A stretch of 64,000 nucleotides of DNA from Annona cherimola (taxonomy: Eukaryota > Streptophyta > Magnoliopsida > Magnoliales > Annonaceae), in NCBI GenBank assembly GCA_030490835.1, contig CM059977.1, forward strand, positions 24,905,335 through 24,969,334, in the 5' to 3' direction. The notes under the pieces were generated by a model. The model ran no database searches. It had not been told where the DNA came from and worked only from the letters and a program-made list of their open reading frames with translations. Positions 45,595 through 57,956 of this stretch are shown piece after piece. The position numbers and the translations under genes were made by a program. Each line of letters starts with the position of its first letter. Position 1 is the first letter of the stretch.

Positions 45595-48500
45595 ATCTTT
45601 ATTGTCTTGGTCCATTTTTGCAATATAATTACTGGAGTCAATTGACACAATATGGAACATTTGGCTGCAGCTGCATGGAGAAAATATAAGCGTTGCCAGA
45701 TTTGTTTTCAGAAGATTGCCTAAAAATAGAAAAGAAGATATACACCAGCTACACGTGTACTTTGGAAACTAGTGATGGCTAGTGTTCTGGCACTTTACTT
45801 ATCTGAGATTAGTGGTTCATCTAGCTATGGCCTGACAGTCACTCTTTAAGAAGAAGAAAAAAAAAAAAAAAGAAACAAAGAAAAAAACACTATGGCCTGG
45901 CAGCTAGTTAATAGGATTTTGGCAGCACAATTTGGAATTATTGTGGATAAACTGATCATCAATTTTCCTTGTTAACATCTGTATGTTGGGTGTCCACAAC
46001 ATATCTGTCATTTATAGCTAATATCATAGAGATGTGAAATGAATCAGTGGCAGTGCATGGGTATCAGAAACTGGCAATTTGCAAGTGCCAAGCAGCCCAA
46101 TGAGTCAGAGCAATCCAATCTTTTGCCCAAAACAATAAAATCTGGCAGGATTTGAGATATGCACGTGGCGGGCTGCATATGGAGAATGCAATGATGGCGT
46201 TGAATGAAATGCATGCACGCTCTTTCTCTAAAGATGTCCGTCGTTCCTGTCCCCGTGACTGCACTCTCATGCATTTACATTTTGTTAAGGCTCCCATTTT
46301 GGCAAATACCACCTTCTGCCATATGTCTCAAAAATGATGAAAGCCCCCCAAAATCAAGGGGAGTAATTAGTTGATAGTCCGCATGGCGTAACATGTGATT
46401 CTCGTATTATATACTTACAGCGTCAAGATTTTATTCTCTTTAAAAATATGTGGATAAATAGCATAGAAGGGTTAGTGTGTTCAATTTAGTATTTAGTTGA
46501 AACATAACATTTTTTTCATGGCAATTGGCTTCTCACATTAGATAACCATTTGCTTAAATTTTTTTTTTTTTTGCTTATTAGTTGAGAGTCTCAAGTTCGA
46601 AGTCTGCAGTTTGCATGTGGAGGTGATTTTAATGGTAGCGTTTTTTCTCCTCAAGTTTCTATGGGAGCATCCACCAGAAGGGTACGTGAGGATTATTATT
46701 AAGAAAAATTAAATTATTAGCGATATTAGTAAAATATTAGGAGAAAAATTGTAAGAATATCTTAAAACCCAATTGCAATACCAGTAAATATGATTTAAAA
46801 TATATGAAATAAAAAAGATTGAATTTTTTGGGTGAAGTAATCGCTATTACTTGGTCTATTCATAATTTAGACTATTGTTCGGGTAACTACCATATGTCCT
46901 TTAAAAATTGCAAAATGGACCTCAACATTCACTTAGTTACATATTACTTAATGATTCTCTACTATCACCTGTATTGCGGATGTAACGTGGGTGGCCGAAA
47001 TTACTTTTAAATTTTTTTAAAAATTTTATACATATGTGGTCTCGATCTATATTTACTTGTGAAATTTAATAAAATTTTAAAAAAAATTTAAATTTTATTT
47101 TGATTTTTGAATATCAACAAAATAAGCATGTATACATTCTATTATTTAAATGTTTCGTATTAAAAAGTTCAAAACATGATTGCAATCTCTTGCATTGCGC
47201 ATGCACTGGAACTGGTCACATAGGACCACAGCCCTTGATTAAAATTTTCTTATCTATGACAGTACAGAGTTTTCTGTGAAGATTTTGTTATTTAACTGTT
47301 TTGTTTTGAAAATTACCCAAATCATATGATCTAATATGTAATAGAAACAGGAAATTTATCTCCCATTTTTCATAGCAATGTCTTTGTAGCTACCGTGTTA
47401 GCAATATTGTAAGATTCACGACTCTAGAATTGTAAGATTGGAAAATAAAAAAAAGTAATTAGACAAGGGTTTTACTTTGTTGTATATGTAGCATCTGCGG
47501 CGACTGGAGTATTATCTATGACCTTAAATCCGAACATGACTGATGCCTCTCCAAATTCAATATGCGGAATCGATGCAGGACTCCGAAAGGACAATCTAAA
47601 ACAAAAGTACCCATGCTAAGAAAAACATACTTAGTTTGAATTTGTCAAAAAAACATCCATTGACTTTGAGGGAAAAAAAGGTGCTTATTTTTAGCTGTAT
47701 CTTTTGGGGATTTTGGAAAGAAAGCAGGATGACTTGTGGTGTCAGGTTTCATACATGCGTGCACTTAAAGTTCCATGCAGGCTAGAGTTGTCTAACTAAT
47801 GACTTTCAAAGCTCGTTAGCTTAATCACACCCATAAGCCTTTTGACAAAGTGTAGCCCTATGGGGCTTTTGAACATGTGCATGATGTCATTAAGCTTGAG
47901 GATTGAGATTCAAGATGGGGCCATGTAGGTCATAACAACTGACCTAGGGACTAGGTCCATGACTCTTAATTAGTTTAATTACATAATTAGAAATGAATTT
48001 TCCTACATTGCATGCTGACTAGTGGCGTTCTGATTGGTCGGTTTGTCTACTCACATTACATGTAACAGGAAAGCACTGTAATATATAAGTGCAATAGATG
48101 ACAATGTAACAACATGAGCTTTTTGTTGAAAAGGTTAAACAAATATTAGAATCATTGATATTCATAAAAATTAGAGTTATTGATGTTGTTAAAGTTATGT
48201 AAAGTGCTGAATCAATATCAAAGAGATGCTAAGTTGTGACTAATATCATGCATACCAATGAATTAGAGGTCAGTCCTTTTGCATGCGAGGCAGAGAAATT
48301 TAAGCGATCAATATATGTAATTATCACTTCATTAATTATGTTTTGACATATCAACTATACTTAATATTTTTCATTATTAATTACATTAACATTATTATTT
48401 TGTGAATTTTATATAAAAATTAATGGCTTTAATTTCCATAACTTCTATATACAAATTAATCATAATTACTTATATTTAAATAATTATTTTATGACTTTAA

Positions 48501-49110
48501 TGTAAAAAAACTACTTTTTTACTTTATTTCTCATTATTCTTAATTATATAAAAATGAATTATTTTCTCTAATTTTCTTATCCTTCTTAACTTCCTTTTTA
48601 ATTATCTCATTTCTCAAAGGAATCTTAAAACCTGGTACAATTATAATGATAGGATCGCTTGAGATTTTGAGAATCAAGTATACTAATTGTAAGATTTAAC
48701 AAGATTAGAAAGCTAATATATTAGGTGGTAAGATTTGAGATGGGACAAAATTTTCTGTTGGTGATATACTTTCTATTAATATTATACAATCTTGTTGCCA
48801 TGATACACTTGCTTTGCAGTTTTGCAAAATTATGCAACCCAATACATTCAACTTATTTAGAAGTAATTTACTACAATTAACCTTACTAAAAACTCTTAGT
48901 AAATCAACTATGAATGACCAAATCTTGTACCTATGCAATGTTTTCTCTCAAAAAAATCTTATAAGTTTTTTTAGTAAAATCTAAATTGATCATTATGATT
49001 AGCATTATCTTTTTAATTATTAATTTGAAAATCATTTCAACTCAAGGAAACATTATAAGTCGCGAAAAATGAACATTCAACCACACTCCATATTTTGGTC
49101 ATTATAAGAT
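45595..49110. other. Gene-free stretch
   Basis: Largely low-copy intergenic DNA. A more GC-balanced patch at 46030-46340 has short frames on both strands with no recognisable domain. A B-box-like AAGTTCGAAGTCTGC near 46593 may be a SINE fragment after a T run. No gene is called. Confidence 0.4.
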
Positions 49111-49603
49111 TGGGGATCTTACAAGGATCTATCAAATGGTAGAAGCAAGCTCGAAGGGTCTCGATAGAGGACCTAGGCGAATGCCATAGGGTTAAGTTGA
49201 ATCTCAAAGCAGATGAAATGAATTCTATAAGGTATGAGATGAATCCTTGAGGGTTTCGTCATATGGGAACATATTCTCATGGAGAGTAAGTAGAGGATGT
49301 AGATTCAGTAGAGGTCTTTCGAGAATAGAGTCCTTGTCTCAATAGGAGACATTATCTATTTTTTATAGTAAATACTCCATATCCAATATGAGTGGGAGCA
49401 TGCCCATGTATATTGCTCATATCCTTTGATTTTAGGAGATTGTGTAGGGCTTAGTGACAATATATTATGGAATGCAACTCTATTATGAAAAGTGATTACA
49501 AATTAGTCATCATTCCATATGTCATGTCATGTGATAATGTTTTATTTGTTAGTTTGAATATTATAAATAATATGTATTTTATTATTAAAAGTATTTACTT
49601 ACA
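49111..49603. repeat. LTR-like unit 1 of tandem pair
   Basis: This 493-bp unit begins TGGGGATCTT and ends TTACTTACA (TG...CA termini). It contains TTTTTATAGTAAATACTCCA followed by GAGTGGGAGCATGC, a core-promoter-like block. It is roughly three-quarters identical by eye to the unit at 49618-50094. Confidence 0.6.
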
Positions 49604-49617
49604 AAAATAAAAGATCG

Positions 49618-50094
49618 TGGATTTTATAGAGATCTATCAGAGAGACAAGCTTGAAAGGTCCCAATAGAGGGCTCAAGCGAATCCAAAAGAGTTAAGATGA
49701 ATTTCAAAGGGAACGAGATGAATCCCATGCAAAGTGAGGACGTATCCCTAAGGGTCTTGTTAGAGAAGAATATATTCTCGAGGAGAATAAGCAGGGGAGT
49801 GAGAGATGAAAATTTAGTAAAGGTCTTTCAAAAGTAGATTTTTTGTCCCAATATTAAAAATGATCTCCTTTTTATAGTAAATACTCCTTGTTCAATATAA
49901 GTGGGAGCATGCGCATGTATGTTACTTATATCCATTGATTTTAGGAGATTTGTAGGGCTTAGTGAAATCTCCTATTATAAAAGTGGTTATAAATTAATCC
50001 TCATCCCATGTGTAATGCCATGTGACATTATTTTATTTGTTGGTTTGAATATTAAAAATAATATGTATTTTATTATTAAAGGTGTATACCTACA
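49618..50094. repeat. LTR-like unit 2 of tandem pair
   Basis: This 477-bp unit begins TGGATTTTATAGAGATCTAT and ends ATACCTACA. It shares the AGTGGGAGCATGCGCATGTA and TTGATTTTAGGAGATT blocks with unit 1. Only 14 bp separate the two, so no internal retroelement region remains. Confidence 0.6.
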
Positions 50095-51167
50095 GTCATT
50101 ATAAGAAAATTTGTGATATGTAACAATATATTTACAACAAAATATAAATTGGGTTGTAAATAATGGTAAAAGCAACCAATTTAAAGACATTTACAACCAA
50201 CCCCACAACCAACCCCTAATAGTATTTTTATCCAAATAAAAATTGTCGCATATAATATTAGATGCAGCCAAATTAATATTATATATGGCAAATTTTTATA
50301 AAAATGGCTGCATTTGCTTATGCAATGACCTATATGTAGTTAAATATGCAATTAATTTGTTTGACACATATATTTAGATAAATGACTTTGAATGTATCTA
50401 AATTCATGATATATGTAATCAAATGACACCAAATATAGTTAATTTTATGTTATATACAGTCAATTACTGCATTTAAAATTTTCATTATAGTAGGCTTTTT
50501 CACTTTGTATACATGATGTTGCAATGAGCTTGTTACATTGGATTTGCGTAAAAAGCTTTAATTGCAATTCTGATTAAACTATTGTGAATAGAGCAACTCT
50601 TAGTCACAATACATTTTGCCATTGCCGTTAAGAAAGTAACTTTTTACAACAAACATCACATTGTTACGGCTAAAAGCCAAACTTTTTAAATAGCAATAAA
50701 TATTAACTTGGGTAATTGGTATCTTTTGAAACAAAACTAATTATTCGTTGGAACTATATTGAAAAATGTTGATTTTAGTATGCTATGAAAATGAAATAAT
50801 TTTGCAATGTAATTAATTAAGTCTTCATCCATAATTTTTGTGATTAACACGTGTTATTATATATTTTGTAATTTTTAAATGTATAGCTAGAAAGAAATCT
50901 CTAATTAAAATAATTTTGTATGTTTTAAGTAAATTAACGATGAACGTTGAGCATAATATTCTATCCAGGTTTCATTCAAAATATCAATTGGGCCTAAGTA
51001 TTCACCATGGATCTAAAACCTTAAATCACAGTCGATGGCCGGTAATGTATGTATGACTGGAAATAAAGATATATAGCACTATAGCAAATTTTGGTACAAG
51101 TAGCTAAACATTTTTTTGTGTTAAGATAATTTTGTTTCTCTATAAAACGATTTAGTTATATATATTG
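50095..51167. other. Gene-free stretch, CACTA-like remnants
   Basis: TCATTATAAGAAAA (50096-50109) resembles a decayed CACTA terminus. A block at 50255-50330 (GATGCAGCCAAATTAATATT) recurs near 51840. No gene is seen. Confidence 0.35.
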
Positions 51168-51386
51168 ATTTTTATATATGTACATCCATCTCAATACGTA
51201 TTATAATATTATCCTGAGACATTCTTAAAATTTATAAATGGAGACTACAAGCTCCACCCTATGAACGTTGGGGAACAAACCTCACATAATAAATAGGAAG
51301 ACAGAAGCAGCACTGGCAGGACTTAGCCCGCGACTTGCAGCGCCCAGGTGGATGCATTTACCAACCGAGCAACCGTACGACTCTGC
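51168..51386 (-). mobile_element. SINE copy 3
   Basis: This is a minus-strand SINE. Reading from 51386 it has a box A (TTGCTCGGTTGGTAAAT), a box B-like GGGCTAAGTCCTGCC about 40 bp later, a hairpin unit (51240-51255, GGAG/CTCC) and the AT-rich body shared with copies 1 and 2 (ATAATACGTATTGAGATG). It is flanked by TATATATATTG (51157-51167) and TATTTATATTG (51387-51397), a target duplication with one mismatch. Confidence 0.75.
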
Positions 51387-51444
51387 TATTTATATTGGTG
51401 ACATTTGCTCAAAGTAAACTATTTTTTAGATTTTATACAATGAA

Positions 51445-51735
51445 GGGTGTGTTTGGTTGGAGGTAAAACTTTTGATGAAAAGTTTTGGGAGTAGAAGTTG
51501 TCAAATTGATAGAAAATGATGTGATATAATAGGGATAATGATGATGAGTAAAAAGAATAAAGTTAAAATAGATAAGTTAGTTGTATGGATAGTTGTGTAG
51601 AAATGATTGAAAAGTAGGGTAGTTTGAATAGAAAAATGTGAAAAAATAATTAAAAAATAGAGTGGTTATGAGGAGTGAAAAGTTTTGAGTTGAAAAGTTT
51701 TAGATGACATATTTTAGCCCCAAACAAACACACCC
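51445..51735 (-). mobile_element. MITE-A reference-quality copy
   Basis: This 291-bp element is the best preserved: GGGTGTGTTTGGTTGG at the left and CCCAAACAAACACACCC at the right, flanked by GAA on both sides (51442-51444, 51736-51738). Confidence 0.85.
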
Positions 51736-51837
51736 GAAAATAATACTTTATGGCCGGCAATATAATTATGTAGATTTAACTGTAAATAATAATAAAAATT
51801 TTAACGATAAAAGACTGAAAAATGTAAGGTTATATTT

Positions 51838-51918
51838 GATGTTAGATGAAGCCAAATTTAAATTTGGCTGAAAAAATGGCTGCTTTTGCGTACTTTTTTT
51901 TTTTTTTTTTTGTAGTGT
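51838..51918. mobile_element. CACTA-like terminus, truncated
   Basis: It ends in a T run and TTGTAGTG, the inverse of CACTACAA. The adjacent AAATTTGGCTGAAAAAATGG resembles 50290-50310. Confidence 0.45.
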
Positions 51919-52414
51919 AATAGTCATGCAAGTAGACAAATACATGTGAAAAATATCATTACATTCCCCTTAGACAAGCATATATGAATATGATATGTCA
52001 CACTTAGGCACTGGAGGGAGACAGAAACAGTGCAACTTTTTGAATGGCCATGTGTTTATTTGTTTTTAGCCATTAATGTCTCGTTTTAGAGGTCAGTTTC
52101 ACCACAAGATGACATATACAGCATCATTGCATGTGGACCCAGCTGATTGGTCATGATGCATGGTAGCCAGAACTGGTGAGCCTCAATAATTTCCACATTG
52201 ATTATAGAGTTTTTTTCTTTTTTGATCTTATGTGCATGCAACCGTGGGGGAAGCTGGCTCAGCACCTGGTACAGGTCAGACTCCAGGACCCCACCTAGCC
52301 TAAAAGATGATGAAATGATTACCATGGAATACGAGTAATTTGCATGCACCACCCAAGTTTTTTACATGTTTTTTTTTAATATCTTATTTTATAAGGCAAA
52401 TTATCCTAACTACA

Positions 52415-52669
52415 GGGACGTTTGGGAACCTGAAAATTGTGGAAAATGTGGTATTCGGTGGAAGTAGAAAATGAAATATTTTGAAAATTGTGTGAATGTT
52501 ATAAAATGATACATGTAAAATTGAAATAAATAGGTTTGTTGGGAGGTAATTGTTAGGTAAAATGATTGAAATATAGGGATAAAAGTGGAAAAATATAATA
52601 ATTAGATGATTAATGAAGTGCCTTGAAATCCATGCACCACATTTCCCACACGCCATTACCAAATGTCCC
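52415..52669. mobile_element. MITE-I
   Basis: This 255-bp element has the ends GGGACGTTTGGGAACC and, on the minus strand, GGGACATTTGGTAATG. It is flanked by TACA and ATACA. The body is AT-rich and non-coding, and loosely like MITE-A in layout. Confidence 0.65.
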
Positions 52670-52699
52670 ATACATTTCTTCTTTTAATTTTTTTACTCA

Positions 52700-52866
52700 A
52701 CAGATGTAAATAATAATGTAACTAGACATTGCTACAATAATGTACTCTGATCTGCTCTTGAATATAGGAGACAAAACTCCCACAACCAAAATTGAACTCG
52801 AGACACCCATTATGAAGGTAAAAACACCTAATAGAAAGGCTGAAAACTTTACCAACTACGGTATGT
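52700..52866 (-). mobile_element. SINE copy 5, related family
   Basis: On the minus strand: box A-like GTAGTTGGTAAAGT (about 52858), box B-like CTCGAGTTCAATTTTGG (about 52800), then a hairpin unit GGAG-ACAAAA-CTCC (52767-52780) in the same place as in the other SINE copies. No target duplication was identified. Confidence 0.5.
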
Positions 52867-53851
52867 CTGTGTTAGCTTTTTACATGTGTCTTGATTTTTA
52901 AAATCGCACTTCTATTTTTAGATTTTTTTAATCAATATCTCAGTTAATAGAATCAGAGAATTAATTAGATCTCTTTTGAATTAAACAAATAAGTCCAAAC
53001 CAGCTTTAATGATTTACTTATACGAAAAAGTAAAACCTTTTCATAAAAAGTATAGATCATACTGATGTTACACTGCCCCTATTTCCTATTACAATTTTTT
53101 ATTTTGCACTATGATCAGGCATGATGTTATGTGACCGCTGTAATTCAACCGCATTGTGTCTGGCCGAAAAATTTTATTGTTAATAAAAAGATGGACCCCA
53201 CATAAATTGGTTATCATGTAAATTTTTAAACTTTACATTTATTTAATTTTAAAAATCAAAAAAATAAAATATATGTAAAAATGAAAAAAATTAGCATGGC
53301 AACTGGTTTAGATGGGACCCACTTTTTATAAAAGAATAAAAATTGAATTTTCCAATCGAACGCAATGTGCTTGAATTACAGTCAGGCATGTTAGGATCAG
53401 GGTCCTCACGTACTTTACTTTTTTACGCTATCCAAACACGCTGAACAATGTAGATTATGCAAATCCCCATACCTTTTCTGATATTCATAATCAGAAAATT
53501 TGGAATAAGCAAGGATTTCAATGTTAAAAGTTACTTTTAGTCGTGAAATGTTGCTTTCTTACTAACAGTGAGTAAACTATGCTCTCAATTTGGTGACACA
53601 AAAAAATTCAAAATTTCTCACTAAACAACAAACTCATAAATAAGAGTTTGTTATTATAATTGCAATATTGCAGAAAGGCTGTAGCTAAAAAATTCTTTAT
53701 TATAAAAAAAAGAAAATCTCCTTTTTAGCAACAAAGTAAAATGTAAAATCAAGCAAGGGAATTAGGAGAGCAACCTGACTTCAGTAACCAAATTAATTGG
53801 TGCCGATCCTACAGCGAGCCCTTTAACACAGAAATGGTGTTGGAAGCAACC
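52867..53851. other. Gene-free stretch
   Basis: Intergenic AT-rich DNA; nothing supported. Confidence 0.4.
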
Positions 53852-54535
53852 ACTGCTTTTGACAGAGAATTATTTCCACGATGGAGCAGGCCAATTATGG
53901 TAAGTATAAAATCAATGTGGATGAGAAGAGAAACCAAAATGAAAATTGTATGGGTTTTGAGACTATCCTCTGAGACTCAAGTGGGTATTTTTTTTATTAA
54001 TATATTTATGTACATCTCAACATATATTATAATTAAGTCCTACGATATTTTTATGAATACGAAGACACAACTTTACCTTAAGAAATCCGAAGACATAACT
54101 TCACTTGAAAACTAGGGAGATGCAGCTCCGAGCTCACTAAAGAGAGACCGAGGAATGCTCGGTTGGCTCAAGTGGGTATTTTAGCAGCAGCTAGATGGAA
54201 GATAAAAGGGAAATGCAGATGTTATGAAATGGAGGCCATGACAATGAGTTTTGGGATGGAATGGCAATGCAGCTGGAATTACAACACCTGGAACTAGAGA
54301 GTGATTCGTTGGTGCTAATAAATTTGTTAATGGATGACAAGCCTATTTCCTCAATGGTGGGCTACCAGATATACGAGATTCACTCCAAAGTTGATGGGTT
54401 TCTATTTGTTTCAGTCATGCATGTACTTCAATCGGGTAACTGTGTGCCCATTTAATTGCTGATTTTGTGAGAAAGTCAAATGAATCTCAACTAGTGTGGT
54501 TGGGAAGCCCCGCCTAGCTTTATTATAAATCTATT
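53852..54535 (+). pseudogene. RNase H-domain pseudogene, LINE-derived or RVT_3 type
   Basis: A plant RNase H (RVT_3) domain is readable across several frames. First YKINVDEKRN (catalytic Asp in NVD, about 53905-53935), then DSSG, then after a shift GILAAARWKIKGKC and YEMEAMTMSFGM (catalytic Glu), then after another shift LELQHLELESDSLVLINLL (catalytic Asp in ESDS), and finally in a third frame AHLIADFVRKSNESQLVWLG. A stop (TGA) lies before DSSG, and at least three frame changes break it. A SINE (53992-54166) interrupts it. No reverse transcriptase part is seen upstream, so it is either the 3' end of a LINE or a host-type RNase H copy. It is not functional. Confidence 0.75.
53992..54166 (-). 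mobile_element. SINE copy 2 inside RNase H pseudogene
   Basis: It is flanked by a perfect 16-bp duplication, CTCAAGTGGGTATTTT (53976-53991 and 54167-54182). It carries the SINE 3' body (ACATCTCAACATATATTATA on the plus strand), three hairpin units (54061-54074, 54089-54102, 54116-54129) and a shortened 5' head (GAGCATTCCTCGG). The T run at 53988-53995 is the inverse of a poly(A) tail. Confidence 0.85.
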
Positions 54536-56439
54536 ATCTGTGGATCTTTTGTATTCTTAGTTGTTTATGTATACACACTCACATACAAACTTTTCATCAA
54601 AAAATGTAAAATTCTTTGTTGAACTAATGGGAAGTTTTTTAAAAAAAATTGGAGCATGCAATGTAGGTCTTTCTATGAGAGGTTTTTTAGCAAATTTTCT
54701 TTACCGGAAATGACAGAGCGAACATGTTTAAATGAAGGAAGAAATCATGCAATATCACAAATTTGGTACAAACACGTAAATTGCCTTATTGCATTTTTTA
54801 ATCTTGTCATTCACCTTAGATGATCAGACAGCTCGCGGAGATGTACTCTAGAGGTGGGGTAAGGAGGCTACCGACTGTATTCAACATTTAAACCTAGCAC
54901 TTCCCACTCTTAATACTCTACAAACACAGTACCCACATCGGCCGCTTAGGCATCCAGAGATCCCTTTTGCATTAATTTTTCTTTGATTGGGCTTTTGCAT
55001 GATTGAATATTGAATAATGACATAAATGGTTAGCTTGAGTAATTACTTTACTTAGATGGGTTGCGGGCCTCTTCCTCTTCAGCTAAACATTTCATGTTTT
55101 AGAATAATGGGTGGCCCACTTAAGGCTATGGATTGCTTGTCCAAATTTTAAAGTTTGTTGCTCGCCCTCTTTGCAAGGTACAGATGATCCACTGGCCTGC
55201 TAGTTCCACATGACGAAATAGAATTAGAGCATCCAAAGGCTCATATTATTCTTATTGGAATTTCTTAGCGTATTTAGATGTACATCATAGCAGCTGAGAG
55301 ATGTAAAACTTCCATCTTTTTTTATTGTAATTGCCATTATTCACTTAATTACCTCTGACAACCATATATTTTAAAATCAATATCATATACATTTCGATTC
55401 TAAAAGCTTTTAGATTTTACTTTTTCGCTTTGTAATTGAACACTTTTCTGTTAAAATTTCTATACATTGTCTCCACCCCATCCAAAATGCACCTTGATGT
55501 CGATGGGCTAGGCCTGGAACTTGCCATATTTGAATACTCTTTTGGAGAGAAACTATAAAAACTTTTTAATCTCAAAATTTTTATTCTCCACAATTATCAT
55601 ATTTTTAATTATACTTTTCAATCATTTCTTTGTAACTATCCATAAAACTAAACTATCTATTTTAACTTTAATTTCTTTACTTTTCATCATTACACACATA
55701 ATATCATATTATTTTCTATCATTTCAAAGACTTTTACATTAAAAAAAATTTCTTTCAAAAGTTTTTATTACTTTTCAAACACATTCTTAAATAAAAATTT
55801 CACATGTGAACGAATTAGGTGGGCCAATATATCCATAAAAATAAAAAAATAAAAACTATTCTTTTAGCCGGCTGCAATTTCTTTTTAATTGCGGCCAATC
55901 ATATATGAATTACGAACAGAAAGCTTCTTTTATTATTTTTCATTGTTTTTACTCGACGTTCCAGTAGTGTTTTCTCTGTTCTTTTTAGTACGGGTAATTT
56001 GTTATCTGATGTATGTTGGTTGTATGCCCGAATTTTAATAGCCGTAAATATTCAATCTTAAAAAAAATAATATTCTCAAAATTTAATACATATTAGTAAT
56101 ATAGGAAATGATTTGGATTTGAAAAAAATTAAAACAAGAAAAAGAAGGGGGTACCGGGCATGTCCGCGCAACCCACCGTTACCCTTTTAGAAAACAACAC
56201 AAATGCTAAATGAGCGAAAAAGAGTGATGCTTTTTATTATTATGTTTTATTTTTTACTAATTTTTTTTATTTCATCTTTATTCACTTCCCCGTTAATATC
56301 AGTATTTCTTATTAAAAAATGGGAAAAAAGTAAAGAAAGTAAAAGGAAAGAAAAGAGAAAGCGGGTCTAGCTAGTTGAGTGGGTATGTTTAAATGCAAGC
56401 AATTTCAATGCGTCTATGCATCCGGTTGAAAATTTTATT
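54536..56439. other. Gene-free stretch with a MITE-A copy
   Basis: A MITE-A lies at about 55535-55787 (CACAATTATCATATTTTTAA start of body, right end CAAACACATTC; left terminus diverged). The rest is intergenic with no gene. Confidence 0.45.
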
Positions 56440-56700
56440 TTTTTATTTTTTTGCTTTTTTTTATAAAACTCTTAATGTAAGTGTATTTAATCTATAATCC
56501 AAGTTTACCATTTTTAGAAATGTATATATATTTTTTGATTTTTGAAAATAGGGGTAATTTAGTCATTTAAAAAGTACCAAAATTCCTATCTTTTTAAAAA
56601 GCAAGAAAATATATATACACATTTTTAAAATAAAAATTTGAATTATGTATTAAATACACCTACATTAAGAGTTTTATAAAAGAAAATTTCAAAAATAATA
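56440..56700. mobile_element. FB-B foldback element
   Basis: The outer arms are nearly perfect inverted repeats: TTATAAAACTCTTAATGTAA and GTGTATTTAATCTATAATCC on the left, AATTATGTATTAAATACACC and TACATTAAGAGTTTTATAAA on the right. Confidence 0.75.
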
Positions 56701-56814
56701 ATGATAATTGAGATTTTCAGCCTTACATTGAAACATTCTCCCTAGTTGAGAGGAGACACTTGAGAATAATAAATAGATAACTTTTTAGTGAAAAAATTTA
56801 TATAATATTAAAAT

Positions 56815-57235
56815 ATTAATAAGCATGAATTCCATGTATACTTATAAATTTCATATTTAATTCTATCTATACCTACGGTGTTTTAAAAAATTTTGGTATA
56901 TAACAATGTATTTTAATTAAAGTTCTATTCATACTCACACTGGGTTATAATTCTATGGCTAAACATGAATTTTTAATGCTTTTACAGCTAGGATCATATA
57001 TTATTTGAATGTGAATATTTAACTTTGAGCAAATCGACCCAAAGTTATGTTAAGACTTATGCATATTTGTCATTTAGGGAGACTAAATGTCAATTTAATA
57101 AATCTCTAATTCGTGGATACGAATAAAACCTTTGGCAAAATATATAAGTCTATTTTAAAAATTTTGAAAAGTCATAAATATAAGTAGAATTAGGGATAAA
57201 ATTCATAGATATATGTGAAGTTTCACTATTAATAA
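56815..57235. mobile_element. FB-G foldback element
   Basis: It shares the core TTTAACTTTGAGCAAATCGA and the end block ATAAAATTCATAGATATATG with 29985-30445. The arms are inverted. Confidence 0.6.
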
Positions 57236-57925
57236 TTGCAAAAAATAGTTTAACGGTCAAATATATTCAAAAGTAAAAGTACTCTGTAAGGTTGTAAGAA
57301 GGCTTGGCGGAGTTGGGCTTACAAGCTGATTCTAGCCCTAACTTTAACTTATTAAAAAAATTTTCAATTCATTTATAACTTAATTATTAAACTCAGTGAT
57401 TATTTGAGGCCCCATTTGCGGCTAGCCATTAAATATATTTTTTAATTTTTAATTTTTAATTTTATAAAATTGTTAATCTTAGTGTGCTTTATTTATAAAC
57501 TAAGTTTACCATTTTTAAAGATGTGTATATATTTTTTATTTTTAAAACATGAATATTTTAATTATTTTCTACTCTTGAAAATGATTACAGGGTGGTTTTG
57601 TCAATAGAGCCGACAATTTTACTAAAATATTTTCAAAAGATGATATTAGAAAGAAGGTCAGTGCATGGCCATGGGTGGTAATCCAGGCGGCACCATGTGC
57701 CTGCCCTCGATTTCTCCATGTGTTATAGGGTGTGACGTGTTTATCTATCCTAGCCTATTAAGCCACGCAATGGTAGGATAGTAGACCTTGTGCTAGTCTA
57801 GAGAGAATGGGCTGAGGCTCATGCAATGAAAGACACAGTAGGCTTGCTAATGAAGTGATGGCCGTCTTACCACCCGCAGCTAGCGCCGGTGCGAAAAGTA
57901 ACTGGCACTTCAGCTGAAGGTTACC

Positions 57926-57930
<5 letters not shown>
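57236..57930. other. Gene-free stretch
   Basis: A partial FB-B arm is present at 57420-57560. The low-copy segment 57650-57914 is more GC-balanced but has no recognisable coding sequence. Confidence 0.4.
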
Positions 57931-57956
<26 letters not shown>

